A stretch of 25,781 nucleotides of DNA, taken from positions 1 through 25,781 of the forward strand of contig DATHDZ010000088.1 in the NCBI GenBank assembly GCA_035318785.1. Reading direction: 5' to 3'. Position numbers and translations under genes: made by a program. Positions within the stretch are counted from its first letter, which is position 1; the number at the start of each line of letters is the position of its first letter. This DNA comes from CAIYRG01 sp035318785. Its GTDB lineage: Bacteria; Pseudomonadota; Alphaproteobacteria; Micropepsales; Micropepsaceae. Below are positions 1-7,289 of this stretch, piece by piece. A model generated the notes under the pieces. The model saw only the letters and a list, made by a program, of their open reading frames with translations. It was not told the DNA's origin and made no database searches.

Positions 1-150
1 ATGGCGATGACACGCCACTTGCGCAAGCATGCGGGCCGCCAAGCATAGCGCTCGTCAAGCCTTGCGTGAAAATACCGCGGGCGCCGGCGTTGACGTCCTT
101 CGCGTACGTGCTACCTGATTAGCGACATCTGATTCGGGAGCTGCGCATCG

Positions 151-594
151 ATGTCTTTCGGTGAATCGCTGGCGCCATTCTTGGGACGATTGGTACTGGC
201 CTGGTTCTTTTTGACCCAGGCCTATCATTACGCGCTCGATTGGAACGACACGGCCATCCTTCTTACGATGAAGAACGTGCCGACGCCGCCGGTACTGCTG
301 TTGACGGCATTGACCGGGATCATCCTTGGAAGCATTTCCCTCCTTTTGGGATTTCGTACGCGCGCCGGGGCGCTTGCGTTGTTCGCCATCACCATCGCAG
401 CCACCGTGACGATGCATGATTACTGGCATTTGCGCGTGGCGGCCGCCCGCAGCGCCGATTTCGACATTTTTGCCCGCAACATCGCCATTGCCGGCGGGCT
501 CCTGATGTTGATCGGGATGGGGTCGGGCCGTTTTGCGATAGACAAGCCAGGCGGCGGTGAAAAGCCGCCTGCTCCGGGTCCCAAGCGTCGCTGA
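151..594 (+). CDS. DoxX-family membrane protein
   Basis: A 147-residue inner-membrane protein with four hydrophobic segments at about residues 10-30, 46-67, 72-90 and 105-122. The N-terminal GRLVLAWFFLTQAY and the late FARNIAIAGGLLMLIGMG stretch are typical of DoxX/SURF4-like small membrane proteins. Members have been linked to quinone-dependent thiosulfate oxidation and to redox or oxidative-stress complexes, but most are uncharacterised, so only the family is assigned. The tail after residue 125 is proline- and lysine-rich and presumably cytosolic. The ATG is preceded by GGGAG about 10 bases upstream. It is transcribed towards flhF, and the two stop codons are only 26 bases apart, so it is not part of the flagellar operon. 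A perfect 7-bp inverted repeat (549-555 with 564-570) lies in its last codons, without a T-run. Confidence 0.8.
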   Translation: MSFGESLAPFLGRLVLAWFFLTQAYHYALDWNDTAILLTMKNVPTPPVLLLTALTGIILGSISLLLGFRTRAGALALFAITIAATVTMHDYWHLRVAAARSADFDIFARNIAIAGGLLMLIGMGSGRFAIDKPGGGEKPPAPGPKRR

Positions 595-620
595 CCTGAC
601 GAAGGCGACGAGGCGCGGGC

Positions 621-1691
621 CTAGGCGACCTTCCGTATCACCAGAGGAGCTGCGTCCGCGAGCAAAGCGCGGGAGAGGATGAGCGGCGTCAGCGTTGCGA
701 GTCCATCCGCGAGATAGGGCGAGGCCGTTACCTGGGCGACCGCAAGACTTGAGCAGGCGAATGCGATGAGCGCCCCCTTGCGGCGCGCAAGGTCGAGCCC
801 GGTGACGATCAATTTTTCGGCGCCGAGCTTGGCCAGCGCATCGACGATTTCACCGGCCTCTTCGGCATCGCATGTGGCGGAAACCACACCGGCAATCTCC
901 AGGCGTCCGGCCGCCAGAAAGCGAACAAGCTCCGACGAGAGAGGCCCTCGCGGATCGCAACCGGCGCAGTCCGCAATGAGGAAGGCGTTTGCGTAGCTCG
1001 CCGCTTGAACCTCCTCGGACAGAATCTCGGGGGTCGAGGCGATCACCAGTGGCACGTCCAGGCAGGCGGCAAAGCTTTCCAGCCGCGCCATCTGGCCGGC
1101 GGTTTGCGTGTCCGTAGCCGCCAGCACCACCGGCGTCCCGGCGAGGCGATATTGAGCGGCCAGCTTGGCAGCGATGGCCGTCTTGCCCGCTCCGGGAGGG
1201 CCAACGAGGATCATCCCGTTGGGAGCTTTCACCGCGGGGCCGTTTCGCATGAATCGGTCGAGCGCGGAGGCGAGTGCCAATGTCAGATCGGGGATGCCGC
1301 TTCTCCCGGCCTCTTCGACCAGTGCGTCGGCGAGTGCATCGGGCGTCCGATGCGCGCGCAGAAGGGAAACGAGCTGGTCGCGGTCGAACGGGCGTGAATA
1401 GCCCGGCCCATCGGCCCTGGGGACGCGCAACCTCATCACCAGAGCTTCCCGATAACGCGCGTCGAACGAGCCAAGCACGCCGCTAACATGTGCCGGATCG
1501 GGGGAAGGCCAGGGAGTCTCTGCTTCGGAGGTGTCCGGAGGGGTTCGCGTTCCCTCGAAGCCCGCACGCAGCAGGACGCTCCCGTCCTTCGTCTTCTCGC
1601 TCGCCACAATAATCGCCTCATCGCCCAATTCCGCGCGCATGGCGCTGAGCGCTTCCTTCATATCCTTGCCAAGGAACGTGCGGAGCTGCAT
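621..1691 (-). CDS. flhF: Flagellar SRP-like GTPase FlhF
   Basis: A 356-residue SRP-family GTPase. In other bacteria FlhF helps set flagellar position and number and recruits early basal-body parts to the inner membrane. The N-terminus (MQLRTFLGKDMKEALSAM) is the usual FlhF opening. The P-loop GPPGAGKT lies at about 164-171, followed by ATDTQTAGQMARL in place of the SRP DTxRxxAxxQL motif. Two later nucleotide motifs look eroded: DCAGC (241-245) where SRP GTPases have DTAGR, and ATCD (272-275) where TKxD is expected. The closing TGLDLARRKGALIAF block is recognisable. The B domain is short, so the protein is smaller than the Pseudomonas or Vibrio forms. It begins 6 bases after flhA ends and closes the operon. 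No flhG follows, as the next gene is a convergent doxX. Confidence 0.88.
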   Translation of the reverse strand: MQLRTFLGKDMKEALSAMRAELGDEAIIVASEKTKDGSVLLRAGFEGTRTPPDTSEAETPWPSPDPAHVSGVLGSFDARYREALVMRLRVPRADGPGYSRPFDRDQLVSLLRAHRTPDALADALVEEAGRSGIPDLTLALASALDRFMRNGPAVKAPNGMILVGPPGAGKTAIAAKLAAQYRLAGTPVVLAATDTQTAGQMARLESFAACLDVPLVIASTPEILSEEVQAASYANAFLIADCAGCDPRGPLSSELVRFLAAGRLEIAGVVSATCDAEEAGEIVDALAKLGAEKLIVTGLDLARRKGALIAFACSSLAVAQVTASPYLADGLATLTPLILSRALLADAAPLVIRKVA

Positions 1692-1697
1692 AGCCGT

Positions 1698-3812
1698 CTA
1701 TATCTGTCCCATCGTGCGAAGCCGCACGGAGGGATGAATCTCGTTCTGCGACATCACTGTCGTCTGCCCTCGAAACCTCTCGATGATCGAGCGCACATAG
1801 GGGCGGATCAGCGGACTGGTCAGCAACACCGGGACATCGCCGGCGGCGGATGCGTCGTCAAAGCGATCGCGCACGGACTGTATGAAGGCCTGCAATTGCG
1901 ATGGCGCCATGGCGAGCTGGCGTTCCTCGCCCTGTCCGGCAAGCGACTCCGCGAAGGTTTGCTCCCACGCGGGCGACATGGCGATGATGGGAAGAAATCC
2001 CTGTGGCGACAAATGTTGATTGCAAAGCTGCCGCGCCAGTCGCGCGCGCACATGCTCGGATATCATCATGGCGTTCTTGGTGTGTCCGACGGCTTCGGCG
2101 ATCCCTTCGAGAATCGCCGGCAGGTCGCGGATCGAGACACGCTCGGTGAGAAGCGTCTGCAGCACCCGCTGCACGCCCGTCACCGAGATTTGCGATGGGA
2201 TCAGTTCTTCGACCAGTTTCTTGTTCTCCGGCGGAAGATCGTCGAGCAGCTTTTTGGTCTCCGCATAAGACAACAGCTCCGCCATGTGGTTCTTCAGCAC
2301 TTCGGTCAAATGCGTGGTCAAGACCGTGCCGGGATCCACCACGGTGTAGCCGCGGAACGATGCTTCCTCGCGCAAGCCTTGATCGACCCAGGTAGCGGGA
2401 AGCCCGAACGCCGGCTCGTTGGTGTGTGTGCCGGGAAGCTCGACGGCCTGGCCCTTCGGATCCATCAGAAGAAGCTGGCCGGGGTACAATTCGCCGCGTC
2501 CGGCCGCCATTTCCTTGACCCGGATCGCGTATTCGTTGGCCCCCAATTGCATATTGTCGAGGATGCGGACAGCGGGCATCACGAAGCCCATTTCGGAAGC
2601 GAGCTGACGGCGCAAAGCCTTGATCTGGTCGGTGACGCGGTGACCCTTTGCGTCATTGATGAGCGGCAGCAGACCGTAACCCAGTTCGACGCGCAGCAGA
2701 TCGAGCGTAAGAGCGGAGGAAATCGGCTCTTCCACGGGCGGCGTGTCGGCGACTTTCGCCGCTTCGGCGCGGGCGATCCCGAGGCGCAAATTTTCCTTGC
2801 TGCGCCATGAGAGATAGGCGAGCGCGCCGGTGCCGGTGGCGATCAGCGCGAACACGACGTGAGGCATGCCGGGAAGGACCGCAACCACTGCCATGACGAA
2901 CGCCGCCATGGCGAGCGCCTGGGGATAAAAGGAGAGCTGACCGAACACGGCCTTTTCAGCCGAGCCTTCGATGCCGGCCTTGGACACCATCATGCCGGCC
3001 GCGGTGGAAACGATGAGGGCCGGCACCTGCGTCACCAAGCCGTCGCCGATGGTGAGCAGGGTGAAGGTTTGCGACGCGGCGCCGAAGGACATGCCCTGCT
3101 GCGCCACACCGATGATGATGCCGCCGATAATATTGATGCCGACGACCAAGAGCCCAGCGATCGCATCGCCCCGCACGAATTTCGACGCGCCATCCATGGC
3201 GCCGAAGAAATTGGATTCGGATTCGAGTGTTTTGCGCCGTTCGCGCGCTTCGGTCTCATTGATGAGGCCGGCCGAAAGATCGGCATCCACCGCCATCTGC
3301 TTTCCCGGCATCGCATCCAAGGTGAAGCGGGCGGCGACTTCGGCGATGCGGCCTGCGCCTTTCGTAATGACGATGAAGTTCACGATGATGAGGATCGCGA
3401 ACACGATGATGCCAATGACGAAATTGCCTTGCGTGATGAGCCGGCCGAATGCCTGGATGACAAGTCCGGCGGCGTCGGTTCCTTCGCTGCCATGGGCGAG
3501 AATGAGCCGCGTCGAAGCGAGGTTCAGCGCGACGCGCAACATGGTGGAAATAAGCAGGATCGTCGGGAAGGAGCTGAATTCCAACGGCTTCCTGATGAAC
3601 ACCGAAGTCATCAGAATCAGGATGGCAAAGGTGATCGAAAACGAGAGCGCCAGATCGAGCAGCCATGGCGGCAGGGGCAGCAGCAAGACGACAAGGATCG
3701 CGAGAATGCCGATCGCGAGCGCGATTTCGCCATTCTTGAGATAATTGCGAACAGCGTCGAAGGCGCCTTGCGGCCCCGTTGCCCGTGCTTGGGTTTGCGC
3801 GATCAATGCCAT
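1698..3812 (-). CDS. flhA: Flagellar type III export protein FlhA
   Basis: A 704-residue inner-membrane component of the flagellar protein export gate. The N-terminal half (about residues 25-345) carries some eight hydrophobic helices. The C-terminal half is the soluble domain that docks chaperone-substrate complexes. The FHIPEP-family signature is clear (RIAEVAARFTLDAMPG at about 155-170, then QMAVDADLSAG). The length is normal for FlhA. It starts 16 bases after flbD ends and has no strong Shine-Dalgarno, suggesting translational coupling within the fliF-flhF operon. flhB, its usual partner, is not in the window. Confidence 0.96.
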   Translation of the reverse strand: MALIAQTQARATGPQGAFDAVRNYLKNGEIALAIGILAILVVLLLPLPPWLLDLALSFSITFAILILMTSVFIRKPLEFSSFPTILLISTMLRVALNLASTRLILAHGSEGTDAAGLVIQAFGRLITQGNFVIGIIVFAILIIVNFIVITKGAGRIAEVAARFTLDAMPGKQMAVDADLSAGLINETEARERRKTLESESNFFGAMDGASKFVRGDAIAGLLVVGINIIGGIIIGVAQQGMSFGAASQTFTLLTIGDGLVTQVPALIVSTAAGMMVSKAGIEGSAEKAVFGQLSFYPQALAMAAFVMAVVAVLPGMPHVVFALIATGTGALAYLSWRSKENLRLGIARAEAAKVADTPPVEEPISSALTLDLLRVELGYGLLPLINDAKGHRVTDQIKALRRQLASEMGFVMPAVRILDNMQLGANEYAIRVKEMAAGRGELYPGQLLLMDPKGQAVELPGTHTNEPAFGLPATWVDQGLREEASFRGYTVVDPGTVLTTHLTEVLKNHMAELLSYAETKKLLDDLPPENKKLVEELIPSQISVTGVQRVLQTLLTERVSIRDLPAILEGIAEAVGHTKNAMMISEHVRARLARQLCNQHLSPQGFLPIIAMSPAWEQTFAESLAGQGEERQLAMAPSQLQAFIQSVRDRFDDASAAGDVPVLLTSPLIRPYVRSIIERFRGQTTVMSQNEIHPSVRLRTMGQI

Positions 3813-3828
3813 GCGGCGTCAGTCTTCA

Positions 3829-5199
3829 TCACGCGGCGCGGCCTTCGCCGGGTTGGGTCACCCGAACGCCGGCCTGGGTATATTCGCGCAGCTTGTTCCT
3901 CAGCGTACGGATGGAAATGCCGAGGATGTTGGCGGCATGGGTGCGGTTGCCGAGGCAATGGGTAAGCGTATCCAGGATCAGGTCGCGCTCGACGTCGGAC
4001 ACGGTACGTCCGACCAGCGCGCGGGTTGTGGTGGCTGCGGCCTCGGTCGCAATCGATACGGCATCGTGACCCACGCGCACCGCCGACTCGCCCAACTTGG
4101 CGCCGTCGGGCAGGCGCACCGCTTCCGGTGCGATTTCGTTCCCCGGCGAGAGCAGCACGGCGCGATGGATCGTGTTCTCGAGCTCGCGCACATTGCCGCG
4201 CCAGGCATGACCGAGCAGCACCCGTTCGGTGTCGGGCGCGAGCGGGCGGAACGCCACGCCGTTGGCCTCGGCATATTTGCGGGCAAAATGACGCGCGAGG
4301 GCGAGAATGTCTTTTGGCCGTTCGCGCAAGGCCGGTAATCTCAAATTCACGACGTTAAGGCGGTAAAGCAAATCCTCGCGGAAGGTGTTCCGCTTCACCG
4401 CTTCTACAAGGTCGCGGTTCGACGTCGCGATGATGCGGATATCGACCTTGACGGGCTTGCCTCCGCCCACGCGGTCGATCTCGCGCTCTTGAATTGCGCG
4501 CAGCAGCTTGGCCTGCAGCCGCGCATCCATTTCGCTGATCTCGTCGAGCAGCAACGTGCCGCCATTGGCCTCCTCGAACTTGCCGAGGCGGCGTGCGATG
4601 GCGCCGGTGAACGCGCCCTTTTCATGGCCGAACAATTCCGATTCCAAAAGGTTTTCCGGGATGGCCGCGCAATTCACCGAAATGAACGGTTTGTCCGCGC
4701 GGGCGCTCCGGCGATGTACGTAGCGGGCCAGAATCTCCTTGCCGGTTCCGGATTCGCCGGTGATCAGGATCGAGGCCTCCGAGGGCGCGATCTGATCGGC
4801 CATGGCGATGACGGAAGCCGTCGCGTCGTCTTCGAAGATGAGCTGATGCGATTCGTCGGCGACCGCCGCGAGCACCGCTGCGATCAGATCGGGATCGGGC
4901 GGAAGGGGAAGATATTCCTTGGCGCCGGCGCGGATGGCGTCTACGGCGCGCCTTGCGTCGGTTCCGATTCCGCAGGCGACCACCGGTGTGCAGATACGTT
5001 CGGTCGCGAGGGAGCGCACCAGCATCCCGATATCGAGCGCGATATCGCACATGATGAGGTCCGCACCGTGGCCCTGACGAAGTTCGGAGAGCCCCTGATC
5101 CACGCTGTTCGCGTGTGCGACTTTCGCGCCTTTATCCATCGCGATCTTGGTCGCTGCGCCGAGTTGGCCACCAAGGCCGCCTATAATGAGAAGCCGCAT
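3829..5199 (-). CDS. flbD: Sigma-54 activator FlbD (flagellar class III/IV regulator)
   Basis: A 456-residue NtrC-family activator: receiver domain (1-115), AAA+ domain (about 125-360) and a Fis-type helix-turn-helix near the C-terminus (THAANILGISIRTLRNKLRE). Walker A is GESGTGKE (148-155), the sigma-54 contact loop is an intact GAFTGA (195-200), and Walker B is TLLLDE (215-220), so the ATPase should work. In the receiver, Asp52 and Lys94 are present, but the acidic pair that binds Mg is replaced by Gly-Gly (MRLLIIGGLGG). In Caulobacter, FlbD is controlled by the partner protein FliX rather than by a clear cognate kinase. The gene lies in the same neighbourhood as in Caulobacter, between fliN and flhA. 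It probably activates the sigma-54 promoters at 13412-13631. The ATG is preceded by an AAGGAATAGGA region. Confidence 0.92.
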   Translation of the reverse strand: MRLLIIGGLGGQLGAATKIAMDKGAKVAHANSVDQGLSELRQGHGADLIMCDIALDIGMLVRSLATERICTPVVACGIGTDARRAVDAIRAGAKEYLPLPPDPDLIAAVLAAVADESHQLIFEDDATASVIAMADQIAPSEASILITGESGTGKEILARYVHRRSARADKPFISVNCAAIPENLLESELFGHEKGAFTGAIARRLGKFEEANGGTLLLDEISEMDARLQAKLLRAIQEREIDRVGGGKPVKVDIRIIATSNRDLVEAVKRNTFREDLLYRLNVVNLRLPALRERPKDILALARHFARKYAEANGVAFRPLAPDTERVLLGHAWRGNVRELENTIHRAVLLSPGNEIAPEAVRLPDGAKLGESAVRVGHDAVSIATEAAATTTRALVGRTVSDVERDLILDTLTHCLGNRTHAANILGISIRTLRNKLREYTQAGVRVTQPGEGRAA

Positions 5200-5218
5200 G
5201 ATCCTATTCCTTCATCTT

Positions 5219-5255
5219 GCATCCCATGCTCCGACAAGCTCGGCATGAGGCATCC
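5219..5255. repeat. REP-like intergenic palindrome between fliN and flbD
   Basis: The 58-base fliN-flbD gap contains an imperfect hairpin, 5225-5247: CATG pairs with CATG, then CCGA pairs with TCGG around a CAAGC loop. GCATCC repeats directly flank it on both sides. The core resembles, from memory, the dispersed extragenic palindromes with a CGACAAGCTC core found in many alphaproteobacterial genomes. In an operon it could act as an mRNA stability or attenuation element. This needs other copies in the same genome to confirm. Confidence 0.5.
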
Positions 5256-5257
5256 AA

Positions 5258-5617
5258 CTAGATCTGTCCTGCTTTGATGATTTCCGTCATGGTCACACCC
5301 AACCGGTCTTCCACCAGCACCACTTCGCCGCGCGCGACCAGGCGGTCGTTGACGTAGATGTCGATGGCTTCGCCGACCTTCCGGTCGAGCTGCACCACCG
5401 TGCCCCGCGCAAGTTTCAAGAGCTGGCTCACCTCCATGGCGGATTTGCCGAGAATCGCCTGAACGGTAACGGGCACGTCGTAGACGGCTTCGAGATCCAC
5501 CGCCGTGTGTTTTGGCTCGGCATCGGAGGGGTTCTGCTTTTTGAGCAGAGGCTGTCCCTCTTGCGCCGCGCCGGCGGCGTCGCCTAATTCGGGCAAACCG
5601 ACGTCGTTCTCCGACAT
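5258..5617 (-). CDS. fliN: Flagellar switch protein FliN
   Basis: A 119-residue C-ring protein. With FliM it forms the lower part of the switch complex and binds FliH at the export apparatus. The first 40 residues are a variable, acidic/polar leader. The SpoA-type domain spans about 43-117, with VPVTVQAILGKSAMEVSQLL followed by KLARGTVVQLDRKVGEAID and the closing GVTMTEII. The length is typical of FliN alone, so this is not a FliM/FliN fusion, and fliM is not in the window. A good ribosome site (AAGGA, 6 bases before ATG) marks the start. It follows fliH with a 2-base gap. Confidence 0.95.
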   Translation of the reverse strand: MSENDVGLPELGDAAGAAQEGQPLLKKQNPSDAEPKHTAVDLEAVYDVPVTVQAILGKSAMEVSQLLKLARGTVVQLDRKVGEAIDIYVNDRLVARGEVVLVEDRLGVTMTEIIKAGQI

Positions 5618-5619
5618 GT

Positions 5620-6246
5620 CTATTCCTTCCTCTCAGGGGCGCTTTGCGGGAAACGCCGCGCCATCAGATCCGCGAGAGCGCTTTCGATTGCCGATTGCGC
5701 ACGCTCGATGCCGCCGCCGCGCCATTCGACCCGGCAATCGGCGTTCGTCAGTCCATCGTCGGGTACGAATTGCACACGGCCTTCGAAACCTTCTTCGTGA
5801 GCGATCTCGTTTGCCCGTTCTTGAATCTTGTGCGCCAGCACGGGGGAGGTCGTCACCACCACACGCGGCTCTCCGATCGCCTGGTGCAGCGCCACGCGCA
5901 ACGCCTCTTCAATCTCGACTTCCGGAGCGGCAGCCAACGCGGCATGCGCAAGCTTCTTTGCCGCCACGATCGCCAATCCCGCTGCTTCCGCGCGAATGCA
6001 TTCGATCTCGCCGTCCATCGCTTGGATGGCCGCGTGTACCGCCGCTGCAACCTGGCCGATCGAAGCGGCGATCGCGTGACTGGCGCGCACATCGCCGTCC
6101 GTGCGGCCTTCCTCGCGCGCCTCCGATTTCATGGCCTCGATTTCTTCGGCGCTATAACTCTTGCGCGAACGCACATCGTTCTTCTTGTTCCGAGGGCTGT
6201 CGCCGTCGAAATGCGTGTCGAAGGTGAACTTGACCGTTGTGTTCAT
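5620..6246 (-). CDS. fliH: FliH-like export ATPase regulator (FlbE in Caulobacter)
   Basis: A 208-residue protein in the fliH position between fliG and fliN. The middle (about residues 35-95) is charged and alanine-rich with coiled-coil character (YSAEEIEAMKSEAREEG onward). The C-terminal part has the FliH/HrpE-like pattern in which a VVVTTSP strand is followed by helices and FVPDDGLTNADCRVEWRGG. FliH dimers hold and restrain the FliI ATPase and tether it to FliN. fliI is not adjacent here. The start overlaps the fliG stop as TGATG, and no strong Shine-Dalgarno is visible, so translation is probably coupled to fliG. Sequence similarity in this family is weak, so the call rests on position, size and the C-terminal pattern together. 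Confidence 0.82.
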   Translation of the reverse strand: MNTTVKFTFDTHFDGDSPRNKKNDVRSRKSYSAEEIEAMKSEAREEGRTDGDVRASHAIAASIGQVAAAVHAAIQAMDGEIECIRAEAAGLAIVAAKKLAHAALAAAPEVEIEEALRVALHQAIGEPRVVVTTSPVLAHKIQERANEIAHEEGFEGRVQFVPDDGLTNADCRVEWRGGGIERAQSAIESALADLMARRFPQSAPERKE

Positions 6247-7280
6247 CAGTAGATCAACTCGTCTTCGCCTTGTTTGCTGGCGATCATGATCTCACCCTTA
6301 TTGGCGAGGTCCTTGGCGACGTTGACCATACGCATTTGCGCCTCGTCCACGTCCTTGAGGCGCACGGGGCCGAGTGACTCCATGTCCTCACGAAGGATTT
6401 TTCCGGCGCGCTCGCTCATGTTCGAGAAGAAGACGTCGCGCAGCGAATCTGTGGCGCCTTTCAGGGCGAGCCCTAGCTTGTCCTTCTCGACGTGGCGCAA
6501 CAGGGTTTGGATGGAGCCGGGGTCGAGCTTGCCAAGATCCTCGAATGTGAACATGAGGGCCTTGATGCGTTCGGCGGCATCGCGGCTCCTCTCCTCGAGC
6601 GACGTCAGAAAGCGGCTCTCCGTCTGACGATCGAAATTGTTGAAGATCTCCGCCATCATTTCGTGTGCATCGCGCTTGGCGGTGCGCGCGAGGTTCGACA
6701 TGAATTCGACGCGCAGGGTCTGTTCGATCTTATCGAGGATGTCCTTCTGCACCGATTCCATGCGCAGCATGCGCTGCACGACCTCGAGCGCGAATTCCTC
6801 CGGCAGGGACGCCAGGACGCGGGCGGCGTGCTCAGGCTTGATCTTGGTGAGCACGACGGCGACGGTCTGCGGATATTCGTTTTTCAAATAATTCGCGAGC
6901 ACCGACTCGTTCACATTGCCGAGCTTGTCCCACATGGTCCGGCCCGCGGGGCCGCGGATCTCTTCCATGATCTCGCCGACTTTTGCGTCGGGCATGAAGC
7001 GCGTGAGCAGGCGCTCGGTGGATTCATAGGAACCCATCAACGAGCCGGTCGAGGACATCTGCGAGACGAACTCGATCAGCAGCTTTTCGACGAGGGTGGC
7101 GCTGACGGTGCCGAGAGTGGACATGAGCTGCGAGATTTCTTTGATCTCGTCCTCGTCCATCATCTGCCAGAGTTTGGCGCCGAGCTCCTCGCCGAGCGAA
7201 AGTAGGAAAATCGCGGCGCGTTCCGGGCCCGTAAGGGCGCGGATGTCCTCCTTGATTGCGGTTTTGGGGGCGCGCGCCAT
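6246..7280 (-). CDS. fliG: Flagellar motor switch protein FliG
   Basis: A 344-residue rotor protein that links the MS ring to the C ring and contacts the stator to generate torque. The order is N-terminal FliF-binding domain (LTGPERAAIFLLSLGEE), middle domain (about 120-200, with EYPQTVAVVLTKIKPEHAAR and the nearby LPEEFALEVVQRM), then C-terminal domain with the conserved charged torque helix (SNMSERAGKILREDMESLGP). The length is normal. A Shine-Dalgarno AGGGA lies about 6 bases before ATG. It starts 9 bases after fliF and its stop codon overlaps the fliH start by one base, as expected for tightly co-expressed switch parts. Confidence 0.97.
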   Translation of the reverse strand: MARAPKTAIKEDIRALTGPERAAIFLLSLGEELGAKLWQMMDEDEIKEISQLMSTLGTVSATLVEKLLIEFVSQMSSTGSLMGSYESTERLLTRFMPDAKVGEIMEEIRGPAGRTMWDKLGNVNESVLANYLKNEYPQTVAVVLTKIKPEHAARVLASLPEEFALEVVQRMLRMESVQKDILDKIEQTLRVEFMSNLARTAKRDAHEMMAEIFNNFDRQTESRFLTSLEERSRDAAERIKALMFTFEDLGKLDPGSIQTLLRHVEKDKLGLALKGATDSLRDVFFSNMSERAGKILREDMESLGPVRLKDVDEAQMRMVNVAKDLANKGEIMIASKQGEDELIY

Positions 7281-7289
7281 CTTCGTCCC

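Noticed and set aside
1..48. Fifteen-codon open frame starting at base 1
   Set aside because: It could be the end of an upstream gene or chance; it is too short to judge with no sequence to the left.
549..570. 7-bp inverted repeat considered as flhF/doxX terminator
   Set aside because: It lies inside the doxX coding sequence and has no T-run on either strand, so it is noted only in the gene entry.
1488..2810. 440-codon plus-strand open frame opposite flhF/flhA
   Set aside because: It spans the junction of two well-supported minus-strand genes and has an arginine/histidine-rich composition typical of antisense frames.
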